From Proteiniphilum propionicum (lineage in GTDB: Bacteria > Bacteroidota > Bacteroidia > Bacteroidales > Dysgonomonadaceae), in assembly GCF_022267555.1 (NCBI RefSeq), contig NZ_CP073586.1, positions 2,595,501 through 2,659,500 on the forward strand: a DNA stretch of 64,000 nucleotides, given 5' to 3'. The notes below the pieces were generated by a model. The model was not told the DNA's origin, did no database searches, and saw nothing but the letters and a program-made list of their open reading frames with translations. The translations under genes and the position numbers were made by a program. Within the stretch, counting starts at the first letter, position 1; every line of letters begins with the position of its first letter. Shown here in pieces: positions 50,909 to 59,653 of the stretch.

Positions 50909-52141
50909 TCAACATTGCCATTTTTTGTACATTGTAAATTTGCTAATTACATCGGTATATTTCTCCACCGCCCTCTCAAGTGAATATTTTTCTTTAGCTA
51001 CAGATAAAGCATTTATTTGTTGCTCATTAATAAGAGAATCATTTAATGTATATTTTACAAAACTCGAAGCGTCTTCTGTAGTAACGATAGACGGTAATAC
51101 ATAACCAATATTATAATCTCTAATGATTTCAGCTTGCCAACCTTCATGATTAATTAATATTGGTTTACCTGCAGCTAAAGTATCAAAAAACTTATTTGCT
51201 GAGTTAGCCCACAACTCTTTAATATCAATTACAAATGATGATCCCATAGATACAGTGTTATACCATTTTGGGAGTTCATTTTTTGAAATTGAATCTAAGA
51301 TAAATACATTTTTACCATAAACACCAGTATTTTTAGCCAATTGAATTACATTCTCCTTCTCAGCTCCAGCACCAATTAATATATAAACAAGTCTATTATC
51401 AATTATAAGAGTTTTCTGAGCAAGATCAATTACTCTATCAATTCCATTAACTTTTCCAAATGTACCGGCATAAAGGACCGAAAATCTAGGCTTAAAACCT
51501 GTAATATTCTCTAAGTCAATCTTATCTTTAATATTCTGAAAACGATTTATCTCAGATATATTTTCTATAACAACTGACGATTTATCTGTAAATTGTGGAT
51601 ACCTATTTACTATCGACTTTTGCATATCGGTAGAGAGAGGCACAATGGTAGATGCATTTTTATATATTACTCTTTCTAGGAAAAAAAGTAATTTTTGCAT
51701 CACCTTATTTCTTATAGCACCTATTGCAATTACAGCTTCTGGCCACACATCACGAACCTCAAAGATATAAGGAGTCTTACCAAACCATTTCTTAAATAGA
51801 GCAGGAATTCCTATTGTTAAAGGAGTTGAAGTTGCTAATACGAAATCACCTTTAAGTTTTAATAAACGAAAAGTAGAAAAGCATAAGAACTTAAAAAACA
51901 CAAGAGAACGCTGAAAGTAAGACAAATGGTTTCCATATGGTAGATAAATGTAATTAACTTTTAAACCTTCCCTTTCTATAACCTTCCACCTCTTTTTAGA
52001 TTTATGATTTATATCTGAAGTTGCTGTAACAACAACCACTTTAATCCCTTTCTTCACAAAAGATGTAGCTAAATCATAAGATCGAGTACCACCTGTTTCA
52101 TTAGGAAACTTAAAATATTGATGAAGGTAGATTAATCTCAT
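50909..52141 (-). CDS. WbuB-like GT4 glycosyltransferase, C-terminus altered by IS21
   Basis: This GT4 enzyme (410 residues here) has the N-terminal GGTRSYDLATSFVKKGIKVV segment and the conserved VRDVWPEAVIAIGAI and SVLYAGTFGKVNGIDRVID stretches. These are typical of WbuB-type transferases, often encoded beside the UDP-L-FucNAc/L-QuiNAc genes. After EKYTDV the last about 13 residues (ISKFTMYKKWQC) come from the IS21 end; the original end lies at 45762. Since only the tail is changed, activity may be retained. It is followed upstream by the beta-propeller gene with 1 bp between them. Confidence 0.85.
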   Translation of the reverse strand: MRLIYLHQYFKFPNETGGTRSYDLATSFVKKGIKVVVVTATSDINHKSKKRWKVIEREGLKVNYIYLPYGNHLSYFQRSLVFFKFLCFSTFRLLKLKGDFVLATSTPLTIGIPALFKKWFGKTPYIFEVRDVWPEAVIAIGAIRNKVMQKLLFFLERVIYKNASTIVPLSTDMQKSIVNRYPQFTDKSSVVIENISEINRFQNIKDKIDLENITGFKPRFSVLYAGTFGKVNGIDRVIDLAQKTLIIDNRLVYILIGAGAEKENVIQLAKNTGVYGKNVFILDSISKNELPKWYNTVSMGSSFVIDIKELWANSANKFFDTLAAGKPILINHEGWQAEIIRDYNIGYVLPSIVTTEDASSFVKYTLNDSLINEQQINALSVAKEKYSLERAVEKYTDVISKFTMYKKWQC

Positions 52142-52142
52142 A

Positions 52143-53414
52143 TTAATTTAATTTCATAATAGCTAAAGACCTTTTACCTGTATGCACAGTATCAAAACAT
52201 ACATAACTACCATCTTTAGAAACAATTGGATGTAAATCACATGCTACATGGCCTTTTTTTGTGGTAGATTGAAATTTCTTTGGGGAATAAACAGAGGATA
52301 TCAATTTCACACTATTGTCATTAATATTTACTTTATATAATTTGGCCATTCGCCACTTATCCGGATAAGTATCAGTCACAAAACTACTATCATTTATAAA
52401 TGATTGATGCCCATCAGAATTAAGACTAGGATAGGCAACAAATTTACTTTCATTAATATCATCAATCTTTAGTAACACATGTGCATCTTGATCTTTATAA
52501 TTGCAATATGCTATTATTTCTCGTTTATGATTCCAATCATAATGAGATGTCATATGACCTGTGGTAGGTATGCAAATCAGTTTTCCTGTCTCAAGATTAT
52601 AAATCATTAATTCTGTAAAACGTTTACCCTTATATTCACCCGTCCATCGGTGTAGAAATGAAATTAATTTTGAATCGTGTGAAAATTCCGAATGCGTTAC
52701 ATAATGATCTGACACATTACTGGCTTCAAAGGAAGCTGTGGAATTTGCAAGTTCATCTAAACTCACAATTAGTTTTCTTTCTTTGGTATGCAAATCAACT
52801 ATAAAAAGACCTGTATCGTTTGACGACTTTTCATCAATGTATGAATAATCATCTTTATGGCAATATCCATAACCAGGCATATGCTTTTCGAGTCTTTCAT
52901 AACTAAAGGATGTAGCATATTTACCATCGGGACTTACAGTATCAATTGGAAAAGGAATTATATTTTCATCGCCTGAATGAATATTAACAATCTTAGAAGT
53001 CATATTGTCGTTAGAAGTACAGTTATAAATTACTTCATCATTATTGATCCATTGTAACCTACACCCTTTATGAAAATTCCATGCATTTGTTTCGCCTAAT
53101 TTTACAAAATCTCCTAGAGCATTGCCATCAAAATTAATATACCCCACATCTATGAAGTCATCTTTTCGGGGCATACGTACCTCATTATATCTTAATTTAT
53201 TTGCTAATATTTTTGTGTTATCTTCAGAGAACGGTTGTATCTCATGAAATCCATAAAAAAAGCCCTCTTTTAAGATAATAGGATTAACCGTATAATTCTT
53301 TTTACGTGGCATTAAATCAAAAACACTCTGGTAAATATTTCTAATCAGTTTTTTTATCTTGGGGTTTGACTTAACAAGGTCATACACAAAACGTTCTATT
53401 TTATTCATTCCCAA
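52143..53414 (-). CDS. Beta-propeller-like protein of the polysaccharide locus
   Basis: This 423-residue protein has no signal peptide and shows about six repeated segments that look like propeller blades (VSDHYVTHSEFSHDSKLISF, FTELMIYNLETGKLICIPTT, SHYDWNHKREIIAYCNYKDQ, PIVSKDGSYVCFDTVHTGKR). The repeats resemble oligogalacturonate-lyase-like or TolB-like propellers. It overlaps the GT4 gene at 53401 by 14 bp and lies 1 bp before the WbuB-like gene, so it is in the operon. It could be a glycosyl-processing enzyme or a glycan-binding assembly protein; the role is not known to me. Confidence 0.6.
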   Translation of the reverse strand: MGMNKIERFVYDLVKSNPKIKKLIRNIYQSVFDLMPRKKNYTVNPIILKEGFFYGFHEIQPFSEDNTKILANKLRYNEVRMPRKDDFIDVGYINFDGNALGDFVKLGETNAWNFHKGCRLQWINNDEVIYNCTSNDNMTSKIVNIHSGDENIIPFPIDTVSPDGKYATSFSYERLEKHMPGYGYCHKDDYSYIDEKSSNDTGLFIVDLHTKERKLIVSLDELANSTASFEASNVSDHYVTHSEFSHDSKLISFLHRWTGEYKGKRFTELMIYNLETGKLICIPTTGHMTSHYDWNHKREIIAYCNYKDQDAHVLLKIDDINESKFVAYPSLNSDGHQSFINDSSFVTDTYPDKWRMAKLYKVNINDNSVKLISSVYSPKKFQSTTKKGHVACDLHPIVSKDGSYVCFDTVHTGKRSLAIMKLN

Positions 53415-54441
53415 CTTTAATTATCGTATTAATGAAATTTTCATACATTATATTGCTATCTAAATGATTAGTAAAATAATTATAGCTATTAGAGAATAGT
53501 TCTTGATTATTGTTATTTGACAAATATTGAAATATATCACTTAATTCACTTATATCGTTTACAACAAAAGAATTTTTTTCATTCAAATAGTAGAATTCAG
53601 GACCTGCTTGTGGTTCTTTACAAGTTATAATTGGCACACCATATGCTAAACTATTCACGACTCCTAAACCAACATTGTAAGGTGATACATAAGCAACTGC
53701 ATTTGCGAAATGTTTTTTTATTGAAATATCATCAAATACTCCAGGATAAAATTCTATCAAATGTTTTAAATTTAATTCACTAACAATTTTCTTTAAATCT
53801 CCAATATATTCACCATTACCGACAAATCTTAGTTTAAAAAGTTTAGCTTTATCAATTTTCCTCAAGTAATCATTATATTGATATATCAATTCTATTAAGC
53901 CTTTGCGTTTTTGAATTCTACCAAAATAAAGTAAATATTCTTTTCCATTATTCGCATCAAACCCATGATTTGAAATGTGAATAGTATTTGTGTAAGCAAT
54001 TAATTTACTTTCATCAATTTTAATCTTAGCTAAAAATTCATTCTTTTTGGCTTCATTGTACAGTAAAATTTTTCTGGCTTTATTAGCTGTAATCTGTCGC
54101 AATAGTTTAACAAAACTACTTTCGTTATTGCCTAGACCTTTTCCCCAAAAAATAAATTTCTTTTTAAAAAAAACTGGTAACCAACAAGTAATTATTCTAA
54201 GGTTATATGATGAAATAACCACATCATATTTAAATATATATTCCCATATTCCAATATGTAATCCCAACTTATTGGTTCCTATAAATTTAAGCTTTCGACT
54301 TTTATAGTTACCTTGTCCATTATATATCTTACCTGTATGTAATATTAACAATTCAGTTATCTGTTTCTCCAGTGTTAATCTTTCAAATAAAAAATTTCTA
54401 TAACTTGGTATGCCAGCTTCCAATATAATAAGTACTTTCAT
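53401..54441 (-). CDS. GT4-family glycosyltransferase
   Basis: This 346-residue protein is a two-Rossmann GT-B enzyme. Its C-terminal half holds the nucleotide-sugar-binding block (YLLYFGRIQKRKGLIELIYQ, AVAYVSPYNVGLGVVNSLAY, GVPIITCKEPQAGPE), including the E..G..E-like pattern of GT4 enzymes. It probably adds one sugar of the repeat unit on the cytoplasmic side. An IS1182-like scar lies upstream (54471-55278), but a start at 54439-54441 is fully present. Confidence 0.85.
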   Translation of the reverse strand: MKVLIILEAGIPSYRNFLFERLTLEKQITELLILHTGKIYNGQGNYKSRKLKFIGTNKLGLHIGIWEYIFKYDVVISSYNLRIITCWLPVFFKKKFIFWGKGLGNNESSFVKLLRQITANKARKILLYNEAKKNEFLAKIKIDESKLIAYTNTIHISNHGFDANNGKEYLLYFGRIQKRKGLIELIYQYNDYLRKIDKAKLFKLRFVGNGEYIGDLKKIVSELNLKHLIEFYPGVFDDISIKKHFANAVAYVSPYNVGLGVVNSLAYGVPIITCKEPQAGPEFYYLNEKNSFVVNDISELSDIFQYLSNNNNQELFSNSYNYFTNHLDSNIMYENFINTIIKVGNE

Positions 54442-54470
54442 TTTAAACTATTTGATTTTTTAATCAATTT

Positions 54471-55278
54471 TGAGTCCACTCCGAAAAGTCCCTGGCGTTT
54501 TTTCATGAAAATTCCTGACCATTCGGAAGTGATGATTAATATTTCAAAACTGCGCTGAAAAACAGCACCTTAATTGTTTGCATATCAGTATATATTTCAG
54601 CAACTTGGAGCAAAACTTAAAGCTTGCAAATAATGTTTAAAGAGTCCGGAAAGAACCCACAACTAGACATGTTTTCATCCCCTTCCGGAATGCTACGAGG
54701 CTCCTCGTTGAAAGATTACTTGAAAAATGACTCCTGGCATAATATCTTCCGCGAGCACGTCGTGGCGCGTGTAAACGAGGATATTTTCAAGGTTCTTTAT
54801 TCATCCGATAACGGCACTCCCTACGCCCCGGTGAGCCATTGAAAAAGTTGCGTATTAAGACGGGAGACGGGAAATATTATTACTTCACGCCTGAAAACGT
54901 CCGCACGTCCATGCTCAGGAAAAAGCTGGGGGACGTTCCCATCAAGGAGAAATGGAAGCGAAACAATGTTGAGGCTTCCATCTTCCAGCTCGGTTTCAAC
55001 TGTAATAACGGCAAGACACGCTACCGCGAGATTGCCGCCAACAGGCTATGGGCGCACTCCCGGGCGACGTGGATAAACTTCAGGAGAATACTGAAACACG
55101 TGATGCAAACAAGTAAAAGATCGCTTTCGAGTCAAAAGGGACTCGTTTCTTCCATTAATAAATGGATATATTTTAAAAATAATGTAAATTTAGCAATAAG
55201 AATTTTTCTAAACGCTCCCCGTCCGAAATATCTCGATTTTTCATGTTTTTGAAAAATGAGGTTTTAGGAGGGGACTCA
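54471..55278 (+). mobile_element. Internally deleted IS1182-like element
   Basis: About 808 bp are bounded by inverted repeats TGAGTCCACTCCGAAAA (from 54471) and, inverted, TGAGTCCCCTCCTAAAA (to 55278). Between them only the transposase N-terminus (54624-54842) and C-terminus (54839-55252) remain, so the centre with the catalytic part is deleted. It is a non-autonomous derivative that could still be moved in trans by a full-length copy elsewhere. Confidence 0.7.
54624..55252 (+). pseudogene. IS1182-like transposase with central deletion
   Basis: The first part (MQIMFKESGKNPQLDMFSSP, HVVARVNEDIFKVLYS, DNGTPYAPVS then stop) is the N-terminal domain of IS1182-type DDE transposases. The second, beginning near 54839 (KLRIKTGDGKYYYFTPENVR, KEKWKRNNVEASIFQLGF), is their C-terminal end. 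Several hundred residues with the DDE motif are missing between them. Confidence 0.7.
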
Positions 55279-55323
55279 ATTTTTGAATGATCATAGTAAA
55301 ATCATTTTGTTATTAAGATTTTC

Positions 55324-56454
55324 TCATAAGAGTTTGCCCCAAACTTTTCTATTAATTATGTCTATATAGCTTTGAATGATTTTCACAACTTTAATAGAAA
55401 CATTAGTATCTACATAGTCAGTAGCAACTACACTCTCTTCATTATTAGCAGACATCATAACAGCCATATCCACGGCTTGTAATAGTGATTTCTCAGAAAT
55501 TGAACCAATTATAAAACTTCCTTTATCCAAAACCTCTGGTCTTTCTGTGGAAGTTCTGATAGATACCGACGGAAAATTCAATAGTGCAGACTCCTCGGCT
55601 AATGTTCCACTGTCAGAAACAACACACAAAGCATTCTTTTGTAATGATATATAATCCGAAAAACCAAAAGGCTCTAGTGGTCTTATTAGTTCATTGAATT
55701 TAAAATTTCGTTGTGTAATATATTTTTTACTCCTGGGATGCATGCTATAAATAACAGGAAGGTTATATTTCACAGCCATTGCATTCACAGCATTCATCAG
55801 TTCAGAGAAGTTTGTTTCATTATCAATATTCTCTTCTCTATGTGCAGAAAGTAAGATGTATTTACCCTTTTCTATCTTTAATTCATCTAGAACGTTATTA
55901 GATTCAATTTTTTCTTTATTTACAGAAATAACTTCTGCCATTGGAGAACCAGTCACAAAAATCGATTCCTTTTTCACTCCTTCAGAGAAAAGATACCTGC
56001 GAGCATGTTCAGTATAAGGTAAATTAATATCAGAGATATGATCAACAATCCGTCTGTTAATTTCTTCAGGCAAATTTTCATCAAAACACCTGTTGCCAGC
56101 TTCCATATGAAAAATAGAAATCTTTAGTCTCTTAGCACTTATAGCGGCAAGTGCAGAATTTGTATCACCTAAAATCAGAATCGCATCAGGCTTCTCTTCC
56201 TGCATTATCTTATATGATTTGGCTATTACATTACCAATTGTTTCACCCAAATCTTCTCCAACAACTCCTAAGTAATGATCTGGATTTCTTAAACCTAAAT
56301 CTTTGAAAAAGATTTCGTTTAATTTATAATCATAGTTCTGTCCAGTATGAACTAAAATATGATTGAAGTAAGTATCACATTTTTTTATGACTTCAGATAG
56401 TTTAATTATTTCTGGGCGTGTACCCACTAAAGTCATTAATTTTATTTTATCCAT
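55324..56454 (-). CDS. UDP-GlcNAc 2-epimerase-like enzyme (WecB/FnlC/WbvD-type)
   Basis: This 376-residue enzyme has the non-hydrolysing 2-epimerase layout: VGTRPEIIKLSEVIKKCD at the N-terminus, VHTGQNYD, GDTNSALAA, HMEAGNRCFDENLPEEINRR, SAHREENI and VSDSGTLAEESALL. In the sequence CapE-like dehydratase, reductase, 2-epimerase the last enzyme inverts C2 to give UDP-L-FucNAc or UDP-L-QuiNAc rather than UDP-ManNAc. The gene is 5 bp downstream of the reductase gene. Function is well supported; the exact sugar product depends on the reductase. Confidence 0.9.
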   Translation of the reverse strand: MDKIKLMTLVGTRPEIIKLSEVIKKCDTYFNHILVHTGQNYDYKLNEIFFKDLGLRNPDHYLGVVGEDLGETIGNVIAKSYKIMQEEKPDAILILGDTNSALAAISAKRLKISIFHMEAGNRCFDENLPEEINRRIVDHISDINLPYTEHARRYLFSEGVKKESIFVTGSPMAEVISVNKEKIESNNVLDELKIEKGKYILLSAHREENIDNETNFSELMNAVNAMAVKYNLPVIYSMHPRSKKYITQRNFKFNELIRPLEPFGFSDYISLQKNALCVVSDSGTLAEESALLNFPSVSIRTSTERPEVLDKGSFIIGSISEKSLLQAVDMAVMMSANNEESVVATDYVDTNVSIKVVKIIQSYIDIINRKVWGKLL

Positions 56455-56459
56455 TTAAA

Positions 56460-57323
56460 TTAAGCGTTAAAGTAATATGAAGGGTAAATTTCTTTATGAT
56501 TATCAATCCATTCTTTCATTTCTACAATCATTTGCTCGTAAGATGGCACTATGAAATTGAAATCCGTTCTCTTTTTCCTTAATGATTTATCCAATTTTAA
56601 TGAATCGTGAGCATTTACTGTAATAGAATCATTCCTGAAGTGTTTATTAAATAACAAAAGTAAATCATATTTGCTTATACTTTCGTTATTTACCAAATTA
56701 TACAGTCCTGTTAAATCTTGTTCTATAGACTGTTCCATAGCTTTAGCTAAAGTGAGAGTTGTTACTCCTGTCCAAATTGCACCAGTGAATCCATTAACAA
56801 CTCCTTGTTGCTTCATAAACCAATGAAAAAGGCCTATTCCATTTTCATTCCAATCAGGTCCAATAATTGAATTTCTAAAAGTTAAGTTTTTATTGTCATC
56901 AATTTCTCCCAAAGCTTTAGACCTGTCATAAAACATAGCACCATCAGGTAAGCTGTCCTCAAAATAGGGTCCTGTATTACCTGCAAATACGCAATCGGTA
57001 CTCATCTGTATCAACTTTGTTGAACTATCTTTAGTTATATCCGCAATGAAATGAGGTAAGTGACTATTTAATGAAACAGCAATCGACTTATTATTCTCTG
57101 CATCCTGGTTTAATATACCAATACAGTTTATAATTACATCGTAATTACCATCTAAGATAGCTTTCTTAAGAGACTGAGTATCTAATGCATCACCAATGAT
57201 AGCATTAAACTCATTCACCTCTCTTCGACAGAAACCAGTAGCATCATAACCCTTTTCCTTAAAATAAAGAGTGATTAAATGACCAGCCATACCAGTGGCA
57301 CCTAAAACTAATACTTTTTTCAT
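56460..57323 (-). CDS. RmlD-like NDP-sugar reductase (WbvR-type)
   Basis: This 287-residue SDR has the Rossmann motif LGATGMAGHLIT and YDRSK as the catalytic YxxxK. It resembles dTDP-4-dehydrorhamnose reductase. It lacks the C-terminal cupin domain of CapF/WbjC/FnlB, so the product formed with the neighbours may be UDP-L-RhaNAc to UDP-L-QuiNAc (WbvB-WbvR-WbvD pathway) instead of UDP-L-FucNAc. It overlaps the dehydratase gene by 4 bp, consistent with coupled translation. Confidence 0.85.
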   Translation of the reverse strand: MKKVLVLGATGMAGHLITLYFKEKGYDATGFCRREVNEFNAIIGDALDTQSLKKAILDGNYDVIINCIGILNQDAENNKSIAVSLNSHLPHFIADITKDSSTKLIQMSTDCVFAGNTGPYFEDSLPDGAMFYDRSKALGEIDDNKNLTFRNSIIGPDWNENGIGLFHWFMKQQGVVNGFTGAIWTGVTTLTLAKAMEQSIEQDLTGLYNLVNNESISKYDLLLLFNKHFRNDSITVNAHDSLKLDKSLRKKRTDFNFIVPSYEQMIVEMKEWIDNHKEIYPSYYFNA

Positions 57324-58342
57324 CCAGGAATATTTTCTTTTATGACATCCAATTTCAGTAATAGCTTCATCATTTCATCTAACGATAATCTATGAGTATT
57401 ATGAGAGTGATAATCTTCAAAAGCAGAAATCTTCTCCTCACCCTCAATAAAGTATTTATCGTAATTCAAATCACGAGCATCACAAGGAATTCTGTAATAA
57501 TTACCCATATCAATAGACTTTGCCATTTCTTCCCTTGTAACTAAAGTCTCGTATAGCTTTTCACCATGCCTTGTACCAATTGTTTTAACTTCATTATTCG
57601 CTTTAAGAAGTTCTTTTAAAGCATTAGCTAATACCGATAATGTTGCAGCAGGTGCTTTTTGAACAAACAAATCACCATTAACACCATTTTCGAATGCATA
57701 CAAAACTAAATCTACTGCATCCTCCAGAGTCATCATGTAACGAGTCATTCCAGGATCGGTAATAGTAATATCCTTACCCTCTTTAATTTGATCAATCCAT
57801 AAAGGAATAACAGAACCACGGCTTCCCATTACATTGCCATAACGAGTACAACAAATTGTAGTCTTTGCTTCCACTCCAAGCTGTCTGCCTTTGGCAATTG
57901 CCACTTTCTCCATCATAGCTTTACTAATACCCATTGCATTAATTGGATAAGCAGCTTTATCTGTGCTGAGCACAACAACATTCTTAACACCATGCTCAAC
58001 TGCCGAATCCAAAACATTTTCAGTACCTATAACATTAGTACGTACAGCTTGCATAGGAAAAAACTCACACGAAGGAACCTGTTTAAGTGCTGCAGCATGA
58101 AATAAATAATCAACCCCATCCATTGCTCCATCAACAGAACGTTTATCGCGAACGTCCCCTATATAAAACTTTACTTTAGGATTTTGTAATGCATGACGCA
58201 TATCATCTTGTTTTTTTTCGTCACGACTGAATATTCTAATTTCCTTAAAATTAGGAGTATCTAAAAATCTATTTAGTACTGCATTACCAAAAGAACCAGT
58301 ACCTCCGGTTATTAAAAGGGTTTTATCTTTGTATTTAGACAT
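57320..58342 (-). CDS. UDP-GlcNAc 4,6-dehydratase, 5-inverting (CapE/WbvB-like)
   Basis: This 340-residue SDR has the TGGTGSFGNAVL nucleotide-binding loop (12-23). Its active site follows the CapE pattern, with S126-T-D-K129 and M137-GIS-K141 in place of the usual YxxxK. CapE-type enzymes dehydrate UDP-GlcNAc at C4/C6 and invert C5, the first step toward UDP-L-FucNAc or UDP-L-QuiNAc. The three enzymes of the route are consecutive (57320-58342, 56460-57323, 55324-56454). The start follows the GT2 gene by 10 bp. Confidence 0.92.
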   Translation of the reverse strand: MSKYKDKTLLITGGTGSFGNAVLNRFLDTPNFKEIRIFSRDEKKQDDMRHALQNPKVKFYIGDVRDKRSVDGAMDGVDYLFHAAALKQVPSCEFFPMQAVRTNVIGTENVLDSAVEHGVKNVVVLSTDKAAYPINAMGISKAMMEKVAIAKGRQLGVEAKTTICCTRYGNVMGSRGSVIPLWIDQIKEGKDITITDPGMTRYMMTLEDAVDLVLYAFENGVNGDLFVQKAPAATLSVLANALKELLKANNEVKTIGTRHGEKLYETLVTREEMAKSIDMGNYYRIPCDARDLNYDKYFIEGEEKISAFEDYHSHNTHRLSLDEMMKLLLKLDVIKENIPG

Positions 58343-58352
58343 AGAATTTTAT

Positions 58353-59648
58353 TTAATTATCAATTTGTGGTAGTTGTTCAATATCATATCTTTTTGTTCT
58401 TCTTATAATCTTATATGTGTTTTTAATAAGATTGACTAACATCTTAATTGAAAATTTATTGTAGAAATTATAAACAAAGTTAGTAGCAAGTGAAGCGTCA
58501 TATATATTCTCAATTCCCAATTCTTTACCATCAAACCTAATAGAATTAGTTATTGCAAAACCGTAAACATTTTCAGCTCTTATAACTTTTCTTTTTGTAG
58601 ACTTCATTAAATTTTCAAACAAATCCACAAGTTCGTGTTGGATTGCAATATTTCTTATAATTTTCAATTCTCTGATTAATACTTCATTCTCATAATTGCT
58701 TTTCTCTAAAAATCGAAAAGAAGCACGTATTAAAGCTTCGAAAGAAAAAGGTTTAAACTTTCCTGGCCATCCAGGTAAATCTCTAGCGGTTAACAAATAA
58801 TCTGCTGTCATCAAAGGTTCTAATGGTGAGTATGGTTGTGAAGCAAGATCTTTATGCATTGTCCTTTGAATATTATCATTAAAGAATTGAAGAGCTTCTA
58901 TTTTAGAGTTTTTATCTGTTCTGCGATAATTTGCTCCTTGAGACTTAATAGAGTTCCCCCCTATAGACAAGGGCTCATTAGTGTAAGCATAATTCTCTAC
59001 TTCACCTGCTAATACAATACCTGAAAACCCATCGGGAGTGGGACATGAATAAAAACAATTATCAGGAGTTCTTGATTTTACTTTATTTATAATTTCAATT
59101 GAAGCAACACCTTTAATATATATCATAGGACATTCATCAATCTGATACAAAAAGTTCTCTGTCAATTTATTTAAGAAGTGAGTTGAGTCAATAATTTTAA
59201 CCCCTTTATTCTTCTTCCTTTTTATATAAAAAATATTATTACCATTCTTTTTTATTGGATAACTAAAACGAGCATGAGGCCACGTTAACAATTCTTTTTT
59301 AGTAAATGTTAGAATATTATACATTTTCCATATAGAACCAGGGACAAGTCCATCATCACCCCCCAATGAAATTACATATCCTGATTTGACTTGATGAAGA
59401 GCAAATTCAAAATTCTCTCGCATTCCAAGATGCTTTTGATGAGCAAATAATTTTATACGAGAATCAATTTTAGCTAGTTCTTTGATAACTCCGACTGAGT
59501 TATCTTCACTACAATCGTCTGATACAATTATCTCAAAGTTCGGGTAATCTTGTATCATACATGTTTTCAATGTATGTGCAATAAATTCTTCCCTATTTTT
59601 TTGAGGTATTATAACAGTAAATAAAGGATATTCCATTTTTTCAATCAT
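58353..59648 (-). CDS. GT2-family glycosyltransferase
   Basis: The N-terminal 120 residues are a GT-A domain with FTVIIPQKNREEFIAHTLKT, VSDDCSEDNSVGVIKEL and LGGDDG at the metal-binding site. A longer C-terminal region of about 300 residues follows that is not typical and may hold an acceptor-binding domain. It would transfer one sugar of the repeat unit. It lies 5 bp downstream of the polymerase gene and 10 bp before the dehydratase gene. Confidence 0.85.
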   Translation of the reverse strand: MIEKMEYPLFTVIIPQKNREEFIAHTLKTCMIQDYPNFEIIVSDDCSEDNSVGVIKELAKIDSRIKLFAHQKHLGMRENFEFALHQVKSGYVISLGGDDGLVPGSIWKMYNILTFTKKELLTWPHARFSYPIKKNGNNIFYIKRKKNKGVKIIDSTHFLNKLTENFLYQIDECPMIYIKGVASIEIINKVKSRTPDNCFYSCPTPDGFSGIVLAGEVENYAYTNEPLSIGGNSIKSQGANYRRTDKNSKIEALQFFNDNIQRTMHKDLASQPYSPLEPLMTADYLLTARDLPGWPGKFKPFSFEALIRASFRFLEKSNYENEVLIRELKIIRNIAIQHELVDLFENLMKSTKRKVIRAENVYGFAITNSIRFDGKELGIENIYDASLATNFVYNFYNKFSIKMLVNLIKNTYKIIRRTKRYDIEQLPQIDN

Positions 59649-59653
59649 TTTTT

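Larger units (their letters stand above)
45792..50951 (+). mobile_element. IS21-family element (outer), split by a second IS21
   Basis: The ends are TGTAATCAGTAACTTCG (45792) and, inverted, TGTAATTAGCAAATTTAC (50951), each followed by several TGTACA repeats with TTGGCAATAT in between. This is the multiple-repeat end structure of IS21. It carries istA (45922-47504, frameshifted) and istB (50093-50827). The second IS21 sits between them in the opposite orientation. Insertion target: the 3' end of the glycosyltransferase gene at 50909-52141. Confidence 0.85.
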
